Origin: Lingula anatina
Taxonomy: Eukaryota > Brachiopoda > Lingulata > Lingulida > Lingulidae
Reading direction: 5' to 3'
DNA: 64,000 bases
NCBI RefSeq assembly: GCF_001039355.2
Contig: NW_019775957.1
Location: forward strand, 53,200 to 117,199
The position numbers and the translations under genes are program-made. The notes beneath the pieces were generated by a model. That model was not told the DNA's origin, searched no databases, and saw only the letters and a list, made by a program, of their open reading frames with translations. Every line of letters begins with the position of its first letter. Position 1 is the first letter of the stretch. Positions 61,592 to 64,000 of the stretch are shown here, piece after piece.

Positions 61592-62074
61592 ATCTGTCGA
61601 CTTTTGGTCGTTTTTCTATTTTCCCTCAAAAATTGACGGCCATATTGAGAATGCTCAAAGTCTCGGAGGTAGAAACCAAGCTAACTTAACCATTCCGGCC
61701 CTGAATGATGCATTTCTGTAATGAAAGTTTAGAGGAAAGATCATTGCAGGGTTCGACTATTTGGCATATACTGTAGGAGTGAGTGGACATTCGTCATTTT
61801 GTATCACCCAGTGACATCATCCTGACGTCATTATTGCTGTAATAGATGTGCACAGTAAGTGTACGTTTCTCAAATTTATTCATATTATCATAATTAACGT
61901 AGGCAGTGCTCGTTTACGTGAATTGTGGATGTACAAAAAAGCTGAGTCATCATATTTTAAGAAAGCTGCTCATCCGGGTACTTGTCAATTTTGTAGTTGC
62001 CCCCCTATCCAAAATTGACGAACACCCAATGGTCATTCATCGTGGAAAGTTTTATACTTTCATCAACTTTTGCT

Positions 62075-62108
<34 letters not shown>

Positions 62109-62212
62109 GGCTTAGCCGCCTAACTACATGTAATATGCAACATGCCATGCTAATATACATTTGAAGAAATTAAAACTTTATTGTAGATACATTTAAATTA
62201 TACAAATCTGAA

Positions 62213-62406
62213 TTCCCATAAATTTTTAGATCGATCTATCACCGTGGGGAGTCTCACTAGATTGTTGTCAGCTTAGCCGGCTTAAATGTCTGTCCCGCCT
62301 ACTAAAAGCTGTATGGGGGTAATTAACTTTCGTGCGCGCTCGGCTGACAGCGTGAACCCCCAGGGAGTTAGGTCGATCCAGATGGATCGATCTAAATCTG
62401 TGGGAA
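62213..62406. mobile_element. Small inverted-repeat element upstream of the sulfotransferase
   Basis: The left end TTCCCATAAATTTTTAGATC and the right end (reverse complement TTCCCACAGATTTAGATCGA) pair over about 25 bases and share the palindromic core GATCGATC. The 194-bp element is non-coding and lies about 340 bases before the sulfotransferase start, so it may be in its promoter. Confidence 0.6.
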
Positions 62407-62748
62407 CCCAGTCTATATGAAATCAGCTACATGTAGATGGCGCCACATTCAAAACCAACCGTTTCATGCCCTGTTTACTCCAGCCTGAGACTTAGTCGAC
62501 ACCCTTCGACCTCGTGATCACGAAATTTTGGTAACTTTCAGGTCTGCCGCGCTCTGCATTTAGAGCCTTTTTGCGTTTCCACCAACCCAGCAATTGCAAC
62601 CTAAATTCCGTTTACACAGGGTTTAAGACTGCTAAAACGATATTTTTGGTCTATTCTCGCCTTTGGTCGCAGGAATCTTATCTCGTGACACCTGACGGAC
62701 ACGACAAAGGTGTTGTTCTTTAGATCTATTGTTTGCTGTGCACTTACA

Positions 62749-63983
62749 ATGGAACATACCAACGCAAAGCGAGTTTACGAAAGCTACTCGGACGTGATAG
62801 GTGATGAATACCATGTATACAAAGGCATTCCCTTCCCGGGACATCATGTGCCTGCTGAAAGGTTGGAAAGAGTTCCAAACTTCGAAGTTAGAGCTGATGA
62901 TATTCTGGTTTGTGGGTACATGAAATCAGGTAGGTGCGGCTGTCTCCTGCATTCATGTTTTTTTGAGTTCTTTTGATCTAGACTACGTCATTTCAGTTAA
63001 AAATGGTATCTTGGACCACCAGTCTTTTCAGGTACTTAAATGTTTAAGTCATGTATAGATACATGTATGTATTATGTACCTACTTTTTATTTGATTATTT
63101 CATTTTTATCTATCATAACATCTATTGTTATTTATGTGAACTACTGAAACACTTTGGCCATGTTTGAGATTCCTTGAGACTTGTTCCGAGTATGGTTTCT
63201 CGCGCAGAGATTGCACTTGACCGTATAATCAGCCTCTAGCATACCTATCTAAGTAGGGTAGTGTAAAAAAGAACTTTTTTGGAAAGTTCTGGAGGAACAA
63301 GTGTTTTTGTAGGCAAAATGGACCAAAAAGTCCGTTTCTGGTGAAAAATTTGAGCTACAAGTACATGGATTATTTAGGTTGGTAAATACACCATTTTTGG
63401 AAAGGCAGACAAACCGTGTGTGCCTATATATAGAACATGTACATGTACTCGTGTTGAATAGGGTTGGATGAATTTCAAATGTTTTGATTAACGGGTGTGA
63501 CAGAAATTGATGCCAAACACATATTTGACAATTGTGCCTTTTTTTCACAACAATCCTATAGATTGGTAAATACCGACCTAAAAAGTTGTAGAAATAAATA
63601 GTTGTCATATTTGTGTTCAGCATCAAAGTTCGCTTGGAAAAAGCACCTGTTATAGAATTTTCGTGATTTACCCTACCCTAAATTAAGTCTTTTACATTTC
63701 CTATAGTGTTAGAAACTCTAGCACTGAAGAAGAGGAGTAGAACGATTATGGGGGTACTTTAGGCTGAATATTCGGTCTACCTATTCTCGTGGCTTTTCTT
63801 CAATAACATCACCTTATCATTGTACCATAAGTATAGGCTCCTCCACGCACCCGATGATTTTTTTTCGTGCAGGTAATCACTGGCTGAAGGAAATCGCATC
63901 ACTCATAGTTCATGGTCACGACTCGGACAGAGTGAAAGAGAACATATTCATGAGAGCCCCATTCTTGGAGGTGTCTCCAAAAG
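62749..63983 (+). CDS. Cytosolic sulfotransferase (SULT family), first two exons
   Basis: Exons 62749-62929 (60 codons plus one base) and 63873-63983 join in phase, and the donor at 63984 leads out of the window, so the gene is partial. SULTs transfer sulfate from PAPS to hydroxyl or amino groups of small molecules. YKGIPFP (about 24-30) is the usual N-terminal SULT motif. DDILVCGYMKSGNHWLKEI holds the 5'-phosphosulfate-binding loop, where the family has YPKSGTTW. Lys, Ser and Gly are kept, but Pro is replaced by Met and the two Thr by Asn-His. RAPFLEV matches the RVPFLE segment that follows in SULT1 enzymes. The catalytic His and the 3'-phosphate site are beyond the window. The start is the first ATG in frame with a good context (ACAATGG); the open frame extends 13 codons upstream without ATG support. 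Confidence 0.9.
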
Positions 63984-64000
63984 GTAATGTCTGTTAAATA

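Larger units (their letters stand above)
57711..62125. mobile_element. Large foldback-like element with long inverted arms (~0.8 kb)
   Basis: The left arm (57711 to about 58490) pairs in inverted orientation with the right arm (about 60371-62125). The tips are AGTCAGGCGGCTAAG and CTTAGCCGCCTAACT. Shared blocks include GAATGACCATTGGGTGTT, ACTGTGCACATCTAT, TGACGTCA-like pieces, ACAGAAATGCATC, TATGGCCGTCAATTTTTG, CTCTTGTGAATGT and TAGTCTAATTAA. The right arm is interrupted by the 957-bp element at 60635, so the original was about 3.45 kb. The middle holds a CpG-rich tandem array (59245-60195) and no transposase-like ORF. Long inverted arms around tandem repeats recall Foldback-type elements. No target duplication is evident at the tips. 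Confidence 0.8.

Noticed and set aside
1-64000. CRISPR arrays, bacterial operons, tRNA or rRNA genes
   Set aside because: None seen; spliced genes and MITEs show animal nuclear DNA, and no tRNA-like cloverleaf or rRNA core was recognised by eye.

Overview
This is a 64 kb window of animal nuclear DNA. It is AT-rich, with many short introns that follow the GT-AG rule, and it carries single-copy genes conserved across animals: TBC1D2, TMEM70, TTC4, DNAJC21, a class I Rab11-FIP, NUPR1 and a cytosolic sulfotransferase. Small transposons and simple repeats are frequent. Protein similarity to vertebrate families is high, but gene spacing and repeat content look like a marine invertebrate. A deuterostome such as a hemichordate, echinoderm or cephalochordate is my best guess, but the window alone cannot settle it.

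Layout. 0.2-2.3 kb: the last six exons of TBC1D2 (+), converging on an intronless TMEM70 (-). The block holding the last TBC1D2 exon and TMEM70 is present twice (2169-4135 and 4137-6054), separated by a single N. 9.3-16.9 kb: complete 11-exon TTC4 (+). 21.6-23.3 kb: two exons of an unrecognised minus-strand gene encoding a charged, Ser/Lys-rich protein with a C-terminal membrane segment. 23.3-36 kb: gene-poor DNA with a decayed RTE-type retrotransposon, palindromic elements and microsatellites. 36.1-44.1 kb: DNAJC21 (-), 16 exons, with exons 10-16 present twice, again with one N at the junction. 44.9-51.5 kb: complete Rab11-FIP gene (+), divergent from DNAJC21. 54.9-55.3 kb: NUPR1 (-) with a TATA box and a perfect CRE. 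57.7-62.1 kb: a large foldback-like inverted-repeat element containing a CpG-rich tandem array and a nested DNA transposon. 62.7 kb to the end: the first two exons of a sulfotransferase (+).

The genes are housekeeping or trafficking genes and show no sign of forming one pathway: Rab GAP, ATP-synthase assembly, Hsp90 cochaperone, ribosome-biogenesis J-protein, Rab11 effector, stress-response nuclear protein and sulfotransferase. Both single Ns sit exactly where a repeated block meets its near-identical copy, and each copy is truncated at the N. I therefore read both duplications as unmerged overlapping contig ends (probably two haplotypes), not as real tandem duplications.

The most notable structures are: (1) these two duplications; (2) a 198-bp segment of a DNAJC21 intron copied about 10.7 kb away into a Rab11-FIP intron, with microhomology at both ends and a 95-bp flanking duplication; (3) a short MITE and a roughly 1-kb relative sharing both ends, each with a perfect 5-bp target duplication; and (4) the foldback element with its CpG-rich array. 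I found no wholly new enzyme system.
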